Below, in pieces: positions 1 to 10,919 of a DNA stretch of 64,000 bases. The notes beneath the pieces are model-generated. The model worked only from the letters and a program-made list of their open reading frames with translations, was not told the origin of the DNA and did no database searches. Source of the DNA: Enterococcus quebecensis (GTDB lineage Bacteria; Bacillota; Bacilli; Lactobacillales; Enterococcaceae); the NCBI RefSeq assembly GCF_001730365.1, contig NZ_MIKB01000012.1, positions 62,001 through 126,000 on the forward strand, read 5' to 3'. The translations under genes and the position numbers were made by a program. Within the stretch, counting starts at the first letter, position 1, and each line of letters opens with the position of its first letter.

Positions 1-444
1 ACAATGTTACCAAATAAACCAGTTGAAAAAAAAGTAACGATCGCAAATATAGGTACTGTTAATCAATTTGTTCGAGTTATGCTTCATCCTGAAATTCGTT
101 TGGAGAGCAATAGCAGTATCCAGTTATTGCCTTCAAAAATTGGTGAAGAAATCCTGTTAGATTTGAATAATATAGATTGGAAGTTAGGTGAAGATGGTTA
201 TTATTACTATCTCAAAGCTTTACGGACAGGTGAATCTAATAGGACAGAGAATTTGTTTACACAAGTTAAATTGAAAAATGAATTAGGGAAAAAATATCAT
301 GGAGCAACTTTTAGCTTTTTAATAAAAGTGGAAGCTATTAATTGTGCAAAATTCGCTTATCGTGATGTTTGGTGGCAAGGGGTTACACCTAATAGTGGTG
401 AGTTGAAAGTAATTGATAGCCAGTTAGCTAAACAAATAGATTAA
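1..444 (+). CDS. TasA/camelysin-like exported protein, 3' part
   Basis: The reading frame is open from the window edge, so the true start and any signal peptide probably lie upstream; the ATG at 4 is internal. The visible 146 residues show the layout of SipW-dependent TasA/CalY-type proteins: an early KKVTIANIGTVNQFVRVML segment (normally K-x-V-x-V-x-N-x-G-x-x-D-x-x-V-R), then a central DGYYYY motif and a beta-rich C-terminus with an AYRDVWWQG stretch. Family members are secreted fibre or biofilm-matrix proteins. The following genes encode another exported protein and small membrane proteins, which fits a surface-structure locus. Assignment rests on motif recall only. Confidence 0.55.
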   Translation, partial: TMLPNKPVEKKVTIANIGTVNQFVRVMLHPEIRLESNSSIQLLPSKIGEEILLDLNNIDWKLGEDGYYYYLKALRTGESNRTENLFTQVKLKNELGKKYHGATFSFLIKVEAINCAKFAYRDVWWQGVTPNSGELKVIDSQLAKQID

Positions 445-458
445 AAATATAGGCGTGA

Positions 459-538
459 TTGGGAGCAGAAACGAGTGACATTAAGAAGTATACACGTTGG
501 TTTTCGTTGTTAAACGTTTCTGTCCCAACCTCTTGCCT
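459..538 (+). terminator. Hairpin terminator after the TasA-like gene
   Basis: TTGGGAGCAGAAACG at 459-473 pairs with CGTTTCTGTCCCAA at 515-528, with one bulged base, and is followed by a pyrimidine-rich run. It separates the first gene from the next one. Confidence 0.55.
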
Positions 539-548
539 TTTTCAATTC

Positions 549-574
549 AACACTCATGAAATGAGTGTTTTTAA
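549..574 (+). terminator. Small hairpin with T-run
   Basis: AACACTCAT, a GAA loop and ATGAGTGTT form a perfect 9-bp stem followed by T residues, about 50 bp upstream of the next gene. It could be a second terminator or an attenuator in the leader of the surface-protein gene. Confidence 0.45.
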
Positions 575-619
575 CGAGAAAGTCATTGATTTGGTGGGTA
601 TTGGAAAAAAGGAGATAAA

Positions 620-3157
620 ATGAAAAAAAGAGGACGTAAAAATAATTTTAAAAAAAATGGCAAATTGTTGTTTTTACTAGTGGTTATTTTTGTTATTGTT
701 GGTTATTTTTTTATGAGTAGAGACAAGATGAAAGCCTCAACAGTAATAAGTAGTGGAGACTTTAGATTAACAGCCGAAAATAAATGGAGTAATGAGGATA
801 AAAAAAATTACGCAGCTTTGGAATGGGATAAGATAGCTGATCTAAGCCAGTTAGGTTATCGTTTATACCAATCAGAAGACGGGACTTCTTGGAGTAATCG
901 ATCTTTGAATTATGGGAAAGCGATCAAAGTTTTGAATATATATCCTGATGAAGCTCAGTCAAATACGCTAAAAGGTTGGATGGATGGCTTAAATTTAAAA
1001 ACGGATAAAGGGGAGAATCTAATTCAAGTTACCCCTGTGACGTTTAATCAGTACAATGCAAATCCAAATGCTTATTTAAAAAATAGCGCAGGTGAGTATC
1101 AGTATGATGTCTTAATGGTTGGATCTTGGGATGCAAACAACGGTAGAGACTTTAGTCAAGGCGCTGCTAACGCAACGAAATTATTTCTGGATACAGGAAG
1201 AGGAAGCCTTTTTGGGCATGATACAGTTATCCAACAAAGACCGGTATTGTATTCGCATTTTGGAGATAGACTAAGTGTAGGGAATAACAAAAGCGTGACG
1301 CAAAGGACGGGAGCTGTTCAAGTTAAGTTAATCAATAATGGTTATTTAATGAAATATCCTTTTGAAATGCAAAATGATGTTGTTTTAACAATTCCTTATA
1401 CACATAACATTGAGTTGCAAAAGAAAGATACTGGAATAACTTGGCTTGAATTTGTTAATCCATCAGGCTCATGGCCAAATCCGATTTTTGATGATGGTGT
1501 ATGGAGAGGCGGTTGGTATTTAAAAACCAACAATAATGTTGGAATGATTCAAACGGGGCATTCCAATGGTCAATCAACTATGGATGAAAGAAAAATAATA
1601 GCGAACACGTTATATAATCTAGCGCAAGTCTCTTCAGAGAATTTTGCTAGTGATCAGACAGTGAAAGATGACCAAGCGCCTAATAAACCTATCGCCAGTA
1701 TCCGTTGTGATAAAGAGAAACAGCTTAGTGTTAAGCTAGATGCTTCTGATAATGGAAAAGAATATCAGTGGTACATAGAAGCAAACACAAAATCAGGTGG
1801 TGTAAAAAAATCAGATGTTGTAAAAGAACCGATTATAAGTAATATTGCGGGATATTTTTATGAATTAACAGATTCACCTAAATCAGACTTGAAAAAAACA
1901 GTGGAAAGCTATAAAGATTCGTATGGCAGAATAGATCCAGGGAAATATAATTTGTATGTAGCCCCAGATGATGATTCTGTCAAATATGAGACTAGAAGTG
2001 CTTTTACTATTAATGAAAATAGGAATTCTGGAAAGTACCTTCATGTTTTAGCAGTAGATCGTTCTAACAATGTTTCTCAAGTAAGCAGTCAACAAATCAA
2101 GGACTTACCGCAAAATGTTGATTTTAAAACTGAGCGTACAAAAAATGAAGTCAAATTGATTGATTTACACTTAGATAGTTCGTTAAATAATAAAATAGAA
2201 GAATTGGAAATACGTGTTGCTACAAATACAGTCATTAAAGATTTTAGTTCATTGAAACTCCCAGCAGGTTGGTCTTCTCGTGAAAATAAAGAAACTGCCG
2301 AGTATAAAACGTTTACGTTTGTAATTAAAAATAAAAATGATTTAGTAACGATTACTAATTTTATTAATACTTTGAGGTTTTCGATTCATTCTCCAACTGA
2401 TCAAGAAGGAGAAGTTCAGATGATATTTTATGAGAAAGTCCCAGATGCGTCTGTACCAAATGAGGTAACTAACGTGTGCTGGACAGCACAAATACCACAA
2501 AAAGTCTCATTAAAAGCATATGATGAATCGGGCAATCGTTTACCTTCTGGAGACTTATTATTAGACCAGAAGTTAACTATTGGTAAAAAGGAAATGATTA
2601 AACCGCTAGATATTGACTTTTATGACTTTATTCGATTGGTGAGTACGAACGGTAGTCAAATTTCTCCGTTAGAATGGACTATTACTAATGCGCTTCAAGT
2701 AGGGCATTTGATATATAGTCAACGTAAGCTAACTGTTCATGTACGACAAGTTGTTCTAAATAAGAATGATCAAGTTGTTTTACCTAAGAATGGATTTGGT
2801 TTTTTAGGTAGTAAAACAGTATTAGGTCAAGAAAAAGATAAATTTTCATTAACGATGGTTTCTTCGGCTGATAATGCAGTGGCGTTTAATACTTATATTA
2901 TCCGTTATCAAAGTAGTGAACCAATGTATACATTTACTCCACAAATACCAATGAATTATGAATTGGTTGGCTATGTATTAACAATGAATAATCAATTACA
3001 TTCACCTAATGCTAGCTCGCTAAATCCGATCCAAGTTGATGTGACGTCTAATTCGGAATTTTGGCTGACGACTTATATTAAGCCAGGCACAGAAAAACCG
3101 ACTTTTTATCACTGGGAGTATAAAGAAAATAATCTAGGTACAATCAATGTGAAGTAG
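620..3157 (+). CDS. Large exported surface protein (DUF5057-like)
   Basis: This 845-residue protein starts with a Lys/Arg-rich stretch and one hydrophobic segment at about residues 16-32, with no clear signal-peptidase or sortase site, so it is probably membrane-anchored with an extracellular body. The first 330 residues (KVLNIYPDEAQ, then a VLMVGSWDANNGRDFS region and a GHDTVIQQRP region) resemble DUF5057-type proteins of unknown function. The remainder looks like beta-rich repeats. The start has a good AAGGAG site 4-9 nt upstream. It follows the TasA-like gene and precedes a small membrane protein and the pseudo-recombinase; a shared role in surface structure or adhesion is inferred from position only. 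Confidence 0.55.
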   Translation: MKKRGRKNNFKKNGKLLFLLVVIFVIVGYFFMSRDKMKASTVISSGDFRLTAENKWSNEDKKNYAALEWDKIADLSQLGYRLYQSEDGTSWSNRSLNYGKAIKVLNIYPDEAQSNTLKGWMDGLNLKTDKGENLIQVTPVTFNQYNANPNAYLKNSAGEYQYDVLMVGSWDANNGRDFSQGAANATKLFLDTGRGSLFGHDTVIQQRPVLYSHFGDRLSVGNNKSVTQRTGAVQVKLINNGYLMKYPFEMQNDVVLTIPYTHNIELQKKDTGITWLEFVNPSGSWPNPIFDDGVWRGGWYLKTNNNVGMIQTGHSNGQSTMDERKIIANTLYNLAQVSSENFASDQTVKDDQAPNKPIASIRCDKEKQLSVKLDASDNGKEYQWYIEANTKSGGVKKSDVVKEPIISNIAGYFYELTDSPKSDLKKTVESYKDSYGRIDPGKYNLYVAPDDDSVKYETRSAFTINENRNSGKYLHVLAVDRSNNVSQVSSQQIKDLPQNVDFKTERTKNEVKLIDLHLDSSLNNKIEELEIRVATNTVIKDFSSLKLPAGWSSRENKETAEYKTFTFVIKNKNDLVTITNFINTLRFSIHSPTDQEGEVQMIFYEKVPDASVPNEVTNVCWTAQIPQKVSLKAYDESGNRLPSGDLLLDQKLTIGKKEMIKPLDIDFYDFIRLVSTNGSQISPLEWTITNALQVGHLIYSQRKLTVHVRQVVLNKNDQVVLPKNGFGFLGSKTVLGQEKDKFSLTMVSSADNAVAFNTYIIRYQSSEPMYTFTPQIPMNYELVGYVLTMNNQLHSPNASSLNPIQVDVTSNSEFWLTTYIKPGTEKPTFYHWEYKENNLGTINVK

Positions 3158-3272
3158 ATGGTCAAAAGAAACGAATTATTATAATTGACAGATATTTTCT
3201 AAGTAGTATTGATTCATAGGGAGTTCCTATAAGAACGAAAACTCTAAATCTAATAGATAAGGATGACGTGTA

Positions 3273-3455
3273 TTGTATTTACTATTAATTGTTTTAGGGA
3301 TTATTATTTCTATTCATAGTATATTGCTTGTTTTCGTCATTAAAAAAAATACAGAGATAACGAATAAACTGGATCAAATTGGAAAGAGAAAATTGTCTTC
3401 AAAAACTAACGTAGGACATGCTATTTCAAGAAACATGAAAAAACGTGACAAATAA
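3273..3455 (+). CDS. Small single-pass membrane protein
   Basis: The gene encodes 60 residues from a TTG start with an AAGGATG site about 8 nt upstream. Residues 2-24 form one hydrophobic helix, and the rest is basic and polar (KKNTEITNKLDQIGKRKLSS), which suggests a bitopic protein with a cytoplasmic tail. A possible promoter (TTGACA at 3185, TATTGA about 16 bp later) lies upstream. The family is not recognised. It lies between the surface protein and the pseudo-recombinase and could be an accessory of that locus. Confidence 0.5.
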   Translation: MYLLLIVLGIIISIHSILLVFVIKKNTEITNKLDQIGKRKLSSKTNVGHAISRNMKKRDK

Positions 3456-3505
3456 ATAGCCCATGGATGAAAGAATAAACCCATGAAACGAGGAAGTAGG
3501 TAACG

Positions 3506-4213
3506 ATGAATTTAGGTTATGCTCGTGGAAAGAGAGTGAATCAACAATTTGATTATTTAGAAGCTTATGAAGTAGAAGAAATTTTCTCTGATGGTACTCG
3601 GGATTATGAAGTATTTCAAGATCCAGAAAGTAATTATCAACGCTTATTGGATTATGCAGAGCCAGGAGATTGTCTAGTGATTACTTCTCTGGAAGTTATT
3701 TCAAGAGATTATCAAAAACTACTTAGTTTTTTAGATGAACTGGACGAGTTGGAGCTTGATATAGTTGTTTTAACGTCGCCGAATCTGACATTGATGGACT
3801 GGCGAGAAGTATTTTTTTGGGTAAGTAAAAATGATCGGTTGTTACACCCTCGCCTAATTAAGATGAAATTGAAGCAAGAAAAAAATCAGAATAAGCAGGC
3901 GTATTCTGTATTTAGTGGTGATTCTGAATCTAGGTATTTGTATCGTGAAGTTATGTGGCAGTTGATTGGAAAACAGAAGTTACGGAAAATTTCTGAGCAA
4001 AAAGGTGTGCCAATTGAGACGATTTATCGGATTCAACAAGAGTTTAAACGGCTGAAATTAGCGTTGATTTTAGCGATGTGTTTCATTTTAGCGATTACTA
4101 CAATCAAAATATCTGAGAATTTTTCGGATAATCTATGGATTCAAGTTGCTGTTTGTGTTATTACAACACTAGCTATTCTTTATAATACCCTAGCAGATAA
4201 CGAGCAGACATGA
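3506..4213 (+). CDS. Degenerate serine-recombinase domain, HTH, two membrane helices
   Basis: Residues 1-95 follow the resolvase N-terminal fold (LGYARGKR, IFSDGTRDYE, RLLDYAEPGDCLVITSLEVISRD). The catalytic serine of the usual YARVS motif is absent (YARGK), and the first arginine of the LDRLGR motif is Val; only the second is retained. Residues about 158-182 look like a helix-turn-helix (RKISEQKGVPIETIYRIQQ). Two hydrophobic helices follow at 184-201 and 210-228. Such a protein cannot carry out serine recombination and looks like a membrane-tethered DNA-binding regulator. It lies immediately after the surface-protein genes, which it may regulate; that is inference. The ATG is preceded by a weak GAGGAAGTAGG site. 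Confidence 0.6.
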   Translation: MNLGYARGKRVNQQFDYLEAYEVEEIFSDGTRDYEVFQDPESNYQRLLDYAEPGDCLVITSLEVISRDYQKLLSFLDELDELELDIVVLTSPNLTLMDWREVFFWVSKNDRLLHPRLIKMKLKQEKNQNKQAYSVFSGDSESRYLYREVMWQLIGKQKLRKISEQKGVPIETIYRIQQEFKRLKLALILAMCFILAITTIKISENFSDNLWIQVAVCVITTLAILYNTLADNEQT

Positions 4214-4251
4214 CAAAATCAGCTTGATATAAAAAATAAAGATAAGTGCAT

Positions 4252-4304
4252 AAAAATAGTTTTGCTTTTCCTGTTAAATCAAGGGAATAAGCAAAACTAT
4301 TTTT
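4252..4304. terminator. Bidirectional terminator
   Basis: AAAAATAGTTTTGCTT (4252-4267) and AAGCAAAACTATTTTT (4289-4304) form a perfect 16-bp stem with A/T tails on both sides, between two convergent genes. Confidence 0.85.
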
Positions 4305-4306
4305 AT

Positions 4307-5458
4307 TTAAAAACTCATTTTTTCGATGCGATCAAAAGCTTCTTTTAAAATCTCAATATCTTGAGTTGCGGCCAAGCGGACATAATTATCGCCAGTTGTT
4401 TCTCCGAAAGCTTTTCCAGGAATCATTAATACTTTCGTTTCTTTTAAGACTTTCTCAACGAAAGGAACAGAAGTGAGTCCTGTTTTAGAAATATTGATAA
4501 AAGCGTACATGCTGCCTTTGACTGGATGTAATGAAAGAAATGGAATACGCTCTATTCTTTGTTCCAAATATTCTAGTCGTTCTTTAAAGACAGAGACAAC
4601 TATTGGTACTAAATTTTCTGCATGGTTTAAGGCATAAATTCCTGCTTGTTGGGAAGGGCTTGGAGCAGAATAAGTAATACTCTCATTGATCAATTTTGCA
4701 GCATCATTGATATAATCAGGGGCAATCATGTAGCCAATCCGCCAGCCAGTCATTGCAAATGCTTTTGAAAAGCTGCTGAAAGTAATCGTATTTTGAGGAG
4801 CAAAAGTAGCCATTGGGACAAAATCATCGTAGAAACTAAACGCTTCATAAACCTCATCAGAAAGAATATAAAAATTATGTTCAATGGCAAGCTCAGCAAT
4901 TGCTTTAAATGTTTCAGCAGAAAAAACTGCACCTGTTGGGTTGTTTGGTGAATTGATAATAATTGCTTTTGTTCTATCTGTAATTGCTGATTTTAAAACA
5001 TCAATATTGATTTGAAAGCCATCTTTTTCGTATGTTGGAATAAATATCGGTTTACCACCAGCAAGAACGACCTGATCTTTATAAGGAGAAAAATAAGGTT
5101 CATGAATGATTACTTCATCATCAGGATCTAAAATCACCTGCAAGGTTAAATACATACCGTGTAGTGCGCCTACTGTTGCTCGGATTTGACTTGGTTTAAA
5201 GGCTAAACTGTATTGTCTTTGATAAAATGCAATAATCGTGTCAATAAATTCCTGACTGCCGCCAGATGCAGTATATTTTGTATGGCCATTTTTTACATCT
5301 GTAAAAGCAGCTTCAATAATTCTTTCGTCAGTGATCAAATCTGGATCACCGATCGATAAATCTAGTAAATCAGGGACTTGTTTAGCTAAAGTAGCGATAT
5401 CCATTAAGATATTTTCATCAGGATGCTGATGACGCTTTGCTATAGTTGAATTATCCAT
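4307..5458 (-). CDS. PLP-dependent aminotransferase, class I/II
   Basis: A 383-residue fold-type I aminotransferase transferring amino groups between an amino acid and a 2-oxo acid in the cytoplasm. Motifs in order are LSIGDPDL, YTASGG, NSPNNPTGAVFS (cofactor contact), SDEVYEAFSF (Asp and Tyr near the PLP ring), SFSKAFAMTGWRIGY with the Schiff-base lysine, and a C-terminal YVRLA with the carboxylate-binding arginine. Length is typical of aspartate/PatA-like enzymes. The ATG has GGAGGAAAG upstream. Substrate cannot be read from sequence. It lies downstream of, and in the same direction as, an amino acid ABC transporter, separated by a hairpin. Confidence 0.85.
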   Translation of the reverse strand: MDNSTIAKRHQHPDENILMDIATLAKQVPDLLDLSIGDPDLITDERIIEAAFTDVKNGHTKYTASGGSQEFIDTIIAFYQRQYSLAFKPSQIRATVGALHGMYLTLQVILDPDDEVIIHEPYFSPYKDQVVLAGGKPIFIPTYEKDGFQINIDVLKSAITDRTKAIIINSPNNPTGAVFSAETFKAIAELAIEHNFYILSDEVYEAFSFYDDFVPMATFAPQNTITFSSFSKAFAMTGWRIGYMIAPDYINDAAKLINESITYSAPSPSQQAGIYALNHAENLVPIVVSVFKERLEYLEQRIERIPFLSLHPVKGSMYAFINISKTGLTSVPFVEKVLKETKVLMIPGKAFGETTGDNYVRLAATQDIEILKEAFDRIEKMSF

Positions 5459-5504
5459 ATTCTTTCCTCCAATACTTGGTACTTTTAATTATTTTATACT
5501 ATTT

Positions 5505-5547
5505 AAAGAGGACAAAGCAACTTCGTTCTACGTGCTTTGCCCTCTTT
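5505..5547 (-). terminator. Hairpin between ABC transporter and aminotransferase
   Basis: AAAGAGGACAAAGCA and TGCTTTGCCCTCTTT pair with one mismatch around a 13-nt loop. It lies just after the stop of the ABC ATPase gene on the minus strand. Confidence 0.7.
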
Positions 5548-5552
5548 TGGTT

Positions 5553-6275
5553 TTACAATACTTTTCTCAAGAAATCTTGTGTTCGTGGGTTTTTAGGCTG
5601 ACCAAAAATTTCTTCCGGCGTGCCTTCTTCTTGTATGATACCAGCATCCATGAAAATCACTCGATCCGCAACTTCGCGGGCAAAGCCCATTTCATGAGTG
5701 ACAACGACCATGGTCATTCCTTCAATCGCTAAGGCCTTCATAACGGATAGAACCTCGCCAACCATTTCTGGATCAAGAGCAGATGTTGGCTCATCGAATA
5801 ACATAACATCTGGATTCATAGCTAAAGCACGAGCGATGGCTACGCGTTGTTGTTGTCCTCCGGAAAGACTTGAAGGATAGCTAGAGGCTTTATCTTTTAA
5901 GCCTACTTGTTCCAATAAAGAGAGAGCTTTTTCTTTTGCTACTTCTGCTGTTTCATTTTTAACTTTGATCGGACTGATCGTTAGATTATCTAAAACCGTT
6001 TTGTGAGGAAATAGATTGAAATTTTGGAATACCATGCCCATTTTTTGGCGCAGAGCATCAATATTTGTATCTTTATCTAATAGATTTTTTCCTTCAAATT
6101 CAATCGCTCCATCAGTTGGTTGTTCTAATAAGTTTAAGCAACGAAGAAAGGTACTTTTGCCGCTTCCAGAAGGACCGATGATTACAACCACTTCGCCAGC
6201 GTTTACATCAAGGTCAATGCCTTTTAAGACTTCGTTTTTTCCAAAAGTTTTGTGTAAGTTTTTAATATTAATCAC
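5553..6275 (-). CDS. Polar amino acid ABC transporter ATP-binding protein
   Basis: A 240-residue ATPase of the GlnQ/HisP class that powers amino acid import. It has Walker [10 protein letters not shown] near residue 33, the Q-loop ([11 protein letters not shown]), the signature [15 protein letters not shown], Walker [15 protein letters not shown] and the H-loop [15 protein letters not shown]. It overlaps the upstream binding-protein/permease gene by 8 bp, so the two form a translationally coupled unit. The substrate is a polar amino acid, perhaps glutamine or glutamate by family; this cannot be decided here. Confidence 0.93.
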   Translation of the reverse strand: MINIKNLHKTFGKNEVLKGIDLDVNAGEVVVIIGPSGSGKSTFLRCLNLLEQPTDGAIEFEGKNLLDKDTNIDALRQKMGMVFQNFNLFPHKTVLDNLTISPIKVKNETAEVAKEKALSLLEQVGLKDKASSYPSSLSGGQQQRVAIARALAMNPDVMLFDEPTSALDPEMVGEVLSVMKALAIEGMTMVVVTHEMGFAREVADRVIFMDAGIIQEEGTPEEIFGQPKNPRTQDFLRKVL

Positions 6276-7731
6276 TAGTGCTCATTCTCCTTTCAGCAAC
6301 ACCTAATAGGCGAGAAATAGTAAAGGTTAAAACAAAATAAATCAATGATACAACTAAATACGGTAAGAATGGTTTAAAGCTTGCGCCTTGAACATTTCCG
6401 GCTTGGAAAATCAATTCGGAAACACCGATAACAGAAACGACAGAAGATTCTTTGATTACAGTTACAAACTCATTTCCTAAAGCAGGTAAGATGTTTTTGA
6501 TTGCTTGAGGTAAGATGATATAACGCATTGCTTGAGGCTGGTTCATTCCAAGTGAGCGAGCAGCTTCTAGTTGTCCTTTGTTGACTGCATTGATTCCAGC
6601 ACGGACAATTTCAGCGACATAAGCACCACTATTTAAAGCTAAAGCGATACAACCAGCAGCAATTTTTGAAAGATCTAAACCTAAAACTCCTGTACCAAAG
6701 TAAACGATGAAAATTTGTACTAATAAAGGCGTACCACGAACGTATTCAATGTAACAGATAGCAATACCACGTAATATTTTTGATTTTGATAATTTCATCA
6801 AGGCTAATAGACCGCCTAAAATAGCTCCGAATAAAACGCCCATAAAAGCTAAGAAAATGGTATAACCAGCACCGCTAATATAAAATTTTCCATATTTTCC
6901 AAGGAAGCTTTCATCATCAGTAAACATTAATTTACCGGCTTCTTTTTTATAACCATCTAATAAATGATTATCATTGATTGTTTGGATTGATCCGTTGACT
7001 TTCTCTTCTAAAATAGGTGCGTTTTTAGGGATCGCTACAGCAGCGTCTTTTTCGCCCTGTTCAAATGTAACATCGGCGAATGTCAGCCCGTTATCACGCT
7101 CAACGTAAGCTTCTGCTACAGGTCCTTCTAGCACAGCGGCATCAACTTTTTTGTTTTTCAGGTTCATGATGATGTCAGGGACTTTTTGTAATGATGTTGG
7201 GACAGACCCGACTAGTTCAGTCTTTGCTAATTCTTCTTGTGTAGTTTGTTTTTGAACGCCGACTTTTACACCATCAAAATCTTTGGTTGATTGAAATTTA
7301 TCTTTATCGTCTTTTCGAACGACTACTTTTTGTTTAACAGTCATGTATGGATGGGAAAAATTAACTTCCTGCAACCGTTCTGGTGTGGGGGCCATTCCGG
7401 AAATAATCAAATCAATTTTCCCAGTCTTCAAAGCACCTAATAATGCATCAAAACCCAATTCCTCGATTTTTAAATCAACGCCTAAGTCATCAGCAATTTT
7501 TTGAGCAATAGAGATGTCAAAACCAACGACCTGGTCCTTACCATCAACATCTGCATGAAATTCATAAGGTGCATAATCAGCGGATAAGCCAACGATCAAT
7601 TCTCCACGTTTCATGATAGTGTCATACACAGGATCTTTTTCTTCAGCAAGTGCTGTAGTTACTGGAAGAAAAGTGAGCAATACCAGCAATAAGGGGATGA
7701 TAAGTGCTAATGTTTTTTTGCAAAGTTTCAT
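6268..7731 (-). CDS. Amino acid ABC transporter, fused binding protein and permease
   Basis: One 487-residue polypeptide carries an N-terminal signal sequence (about 1-29), a type-3 solute-binding domain (about 35-265; [40 protein letters not shown]) and a HisM/GlnP-type permease (about 285-480) with the coupling motif [22 protein letters not shown]. Such fusions are typical of lactic acid bacteria (GlnP type), where the binding domain sits outside the membrane tethered to its own channel. The binding domain lacks a lipobox, as expected for a fusion. The gene is transcribed divergently from the next gene. Confidence 0.92.
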   Translation of the reverse strand: MKLCKKTLALIIPLLLVLLTFLPVTTALAEEKDPVYDTIMKRGELIVGLSADYAPYEFHADVDGKDQVVGFDISIAQKIADDLGVDLKIEELGFDALLGALKTGKIDLIISGMAPTPERLQEVNFSHPYMTVKQKVVVRKDDKDKFQSTKDFDGVKVGVQKQTTQEELAKTELVGSVPTSLQKVPDIIMNLKNKKVDAAVLEGPVAEAYVERDNGLTFADVTFEQGEKDAAVAIPKNAPILEEKVNGSIQTINDNHLLDGYKKEAGKLMFTDDESFLGKYGKFYISGAGYTIFLAFMGVLFGAILGGLLALMKLSKSKILRGIAICYIEYVRGTPLLVQIFIVYFGTGVLGLDLSKIAAGCIALALNSGAYVAEIVRAGINAVNKGQLEAARSLGMNQPQAMRYIILPQAIKNILPALGNEFVTVIKESSVVSVIGVSELIFQAGNVQGASFKPFLPYLVVSLIYFVLTFTISRLLGVAERRMSTSD

Positions 7732-7976
7732 TTGTTTTTCTCCTTTTTAATAGATTGTTAGAGGTTAAGACAGAAGCTTATTTCTGATCTTACCGTTTAT
7801 CTTAGTTCTTTTTCAATAAATATTCTAAAAATGATGAATAAATGTATAAAAATTTATTGTTTTTGGATGTGTTTTATCATATCATAGATTTAGGGAAAGG
7901 AAAAGTGAATTTTATCAAAGAATTTGTAAATATTCACTTTTGCATAAAAATAAGAAAAAATGAAAGGTTGAATGGG

Positions 7977-9068
7977 ATGAATCAATCACTGATAGTTAGA
8001 GGTGCACCGCAAGAATATGAATGCCGAGAAGGTGCATGGAATGATTTAGAAGATCACTTAAATAGAAGAAATATTCAACATGTTCTGGTTTTACACGGCA
8101 AAGTTTCGTGGGAAGCGGCTAAACCATATTTTCCTTCATTAATGAATATTGATACACATTTTGTTGATTATGGAGGCCAATGTACAGATGAGAGAACAGC
8201 AGAATTGAAGCAGTTGGTTGAACAAGAGCAACTAGATGGAATCATTGCGGTTGGGGGTGGTAAAATTGCGGATTTAGGCAAGGCGGTAGCGAATCAGTGT
8301 GGTGTTCCAATTTTAATTTTACCCACGTTAGCTGCGACTTGTGCCGCCTATACACCGCTTAGTGTGATGTATAATAAGATAGATGGTGCGATGGATCGCT
8401 ATGATGTATTTCCTCGTAGTAATGCATTGGTTTTGATTGAACCAAAAGTGATTTTAGACTCGCCGATTGAGTTAATGATTGCGGGGATTGGGGATACTAT
8501 AGCCAAATGGTATGAAGCAGATGCGATGATTTCTCAATTGGATATACAGCCGATAGAAGTCGAAGTGTCCGCTTTCGCTGCAAAAAAATGTAGAGATGTT
8601 CTATTAAAAGATAGCCAAGCAGCTCTTAGTGCAATGGAGAACAAATCTATTAATCAAGCCTTTTTGAACGTTGTGGAAACGAATATTCTATTGGGCGGAA
8701 TGGTTGGCGGATTTGGTGACGATTACGGTCGAACATCTGGCGCACATTCGATTCACGATGCATTGACTATTTTACCAGAGAGTCATCATCAACTTCATGG
8801 CAATAAAGTAGCATATGGTGTTTTAGTTCAGTTGGTGATCGAAGATAAATGGACAGAAATCCAAAAACTACTTCCATTTTATCGTAGCTTAAATCTGCCT
8901 ACCTCATTAAAAGATATGAATATGGAGTTATCAGCTGCTGATTATAGACGTGTAGCCGAGCGGGCGACTGAAGCGCATGAAACGATTCACTTTATGAAAG
9001 AAGAGATTACAACAGAAGTAGTAAAAAATGCGATGATTACTTTAGAAGCAGCAATGAGTGATAAATAA
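7977..9068 (+). CDS. Iron-containing alcohol / glycerol dehydrogenase-like oxidoreductase
   Basis: A 363-residue enzyme of the iron-containing (type III) alcohol dehydrogenase superfamily, closest in style to glycerol dehydrogenase. It shows the nucleotide-binding GGGKIADLGKAVA, LPTLAATCAAYTPLSV, and candidate metal ligands in GIGDTIAKWYEA (Asp), GAHSIHDALT (His) and HHQLHGNKVAYG (His). The frame is open back to 7842, but the ATG at 7977 is chosen because GAAAGG ends 9 nt before it and family similarity begins there. Substrate is unknown. The gene stands alone between a divergent transporter gene and a terminator. Confidence 0.8.
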   Translation: MNQSLIVRGAPQEYECREGAWNDLEDHLNRRNIQHVLVLHGKVSWEAAKPYFPSLMNIDTHFVDYGGQCTDERTAELKQLVEQEQLDGIIAVGGGKIADLGKAVANQCGVPILILPTLAATCAAYTPLSVMYNKIDGAMDRYDVFPRSNALVLIEPKVILDSPIELMIAGIGDTIAKWYEADAMISQLDIQPIEVEVSAFAAKKCRDVLLKDSQAALSAMENKSINQAFLNVVETNILLGGMVGGFGDDYGRTSGAHSIHDALTILPESHHQLHGNKVAYGVLVQLVIEDKWTEIQKLLPFYRSLNLPTSLKDMNMELSAADYRRVAERATEAHETIHFMKEEITTEVVKNAMITLEAAMSDK

Positions 9069-9090
9069 ATCAAGTATAATAGAATAAAAG

Positions 9091-9128
9091 AGCTGGGAAC
9101 AAATAGTTTTTAGATTGTTTCCAGTTTT
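9091..9128 (+). terminator. Intrinsic terminator
   Basis: CTGGGAACAA and TTGTTTCCAG pair with one G-T around a short loop and end in a T-rich run. Confidence 0.75.
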
Positions 9129-9236
9129 CTATCGTCTAAGGATATGATAAAGAAACGCCGTTAAACCTTGCAAAGTCAAGTAAAAAAAAGTATGATGATT
9201 GAAGCGTAAATTTACAAAAAGAAAGTAGGGAAATGA

Positions 9237-10382
<1,146 letters not shown>

Positions 10383-10398
10383 AAAAACGATCAAAAGA

Positions 10399-10436
10399 CT
10401 AGTGTTGTACCAGAAATTTTGGTACAGTAAACTAGT
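10399..10436 (+). promoter_or_regulatory. Hairpin between tgt and yajC
   Basis: ACTAGTGTTGTACC and GGTACAGTAAACTAGT pair around AGAAATTTT, with GTACC/GGTAC and ACTAGT/ACTAGT as the strong segments. There is no T-run, so it looks more like an mRNA processing or stability element than a terminator. Confidence 0.4.
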
Positions 10437-10464
10437 GATTATAGGATAGAGAGGTGAATAGATA

Positions 10465-10836
10465 ATGGGCGGAGGACTTTCGTTTATTTTACCATTAATT
10501 CTTTTAGCAGGAATGATGTTTTTTATGACTCGTTCGCAAAAGAAACAACAAAATGAACGTCAAACACTTTTAGATGCAATGAAAGTGGGAGATGAGATTG
10601 TAACGATTGGCGGATTACATGGCGTAATTTCTGAAATCGACAACGACAAGAGAACTGTATTGATCGATTGTGAAGGAATTATCCTTGAATTTGATCGTGC
10701 AGCAATCAAAACAGTTAAACCAGGTACAGTTGTTACAAATGACAGCGACGTAACTACGGTTGAGACAAAAGAAGAAACAGTTGTTGAAGAACCAACAACA
10801 GAAGCAACTTCTGAAAACGACGAAACGAAAGAATAA
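10465..10836 (+). CDS. yajC: Sec translocase accessory subunit YajC
   Basis: A 123-residue protein with one N-terminal transmembrane helix (about 4-21, ending FFMTRSQKKQQNERQ) followed by the conserved cytoplasmic YajC domain (MKVGDEIVTIGGLHGVISEID, then ILEFDRAAIKTV). The C-terminal tail is acidic and Thr/Glu-rich, as in other Gram-positive forms. YajC associates with SecDF in protein export. The start has GAGAGGTGA 7 nt upstream. It is probably cotranscribed with tgt. Confidence 0.95.
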   Translation: MGGGLSFILPLILLAGMMFFMTRSQKKQQNERQTLLDAMKVGDEIVTIGGLHGVISEIDNDKRTVLIDCEGIILEFDRAAIKTVKPGTVVTNDSDVTTVETKEETVVEEPTTEATSENDETKE

Positions 10837-10858
10837 TTCCAGCTTGCTGGAATTTTTT
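10835..10858 (+). terminator. yajC terminator
   Basis: AATTCCAGC and GCTGGAATT form a perfect 9-bp stem directly followed by six T residues; it overlaps the yajC stop codon. Confidence 0.85.
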
Positions 10859-10919
10859 CTTTCTAACTTACATCAGAAAAAACATACATAGATTATTCTT
10901 TAGAAAGAAGGGGAAGACC

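Noticed and set aside
3506-4213. Functional site-specific recombinase
   Set aside because: The catalytic serine is absent and the C-terminal recombinase domains are replaced by membrane helices.
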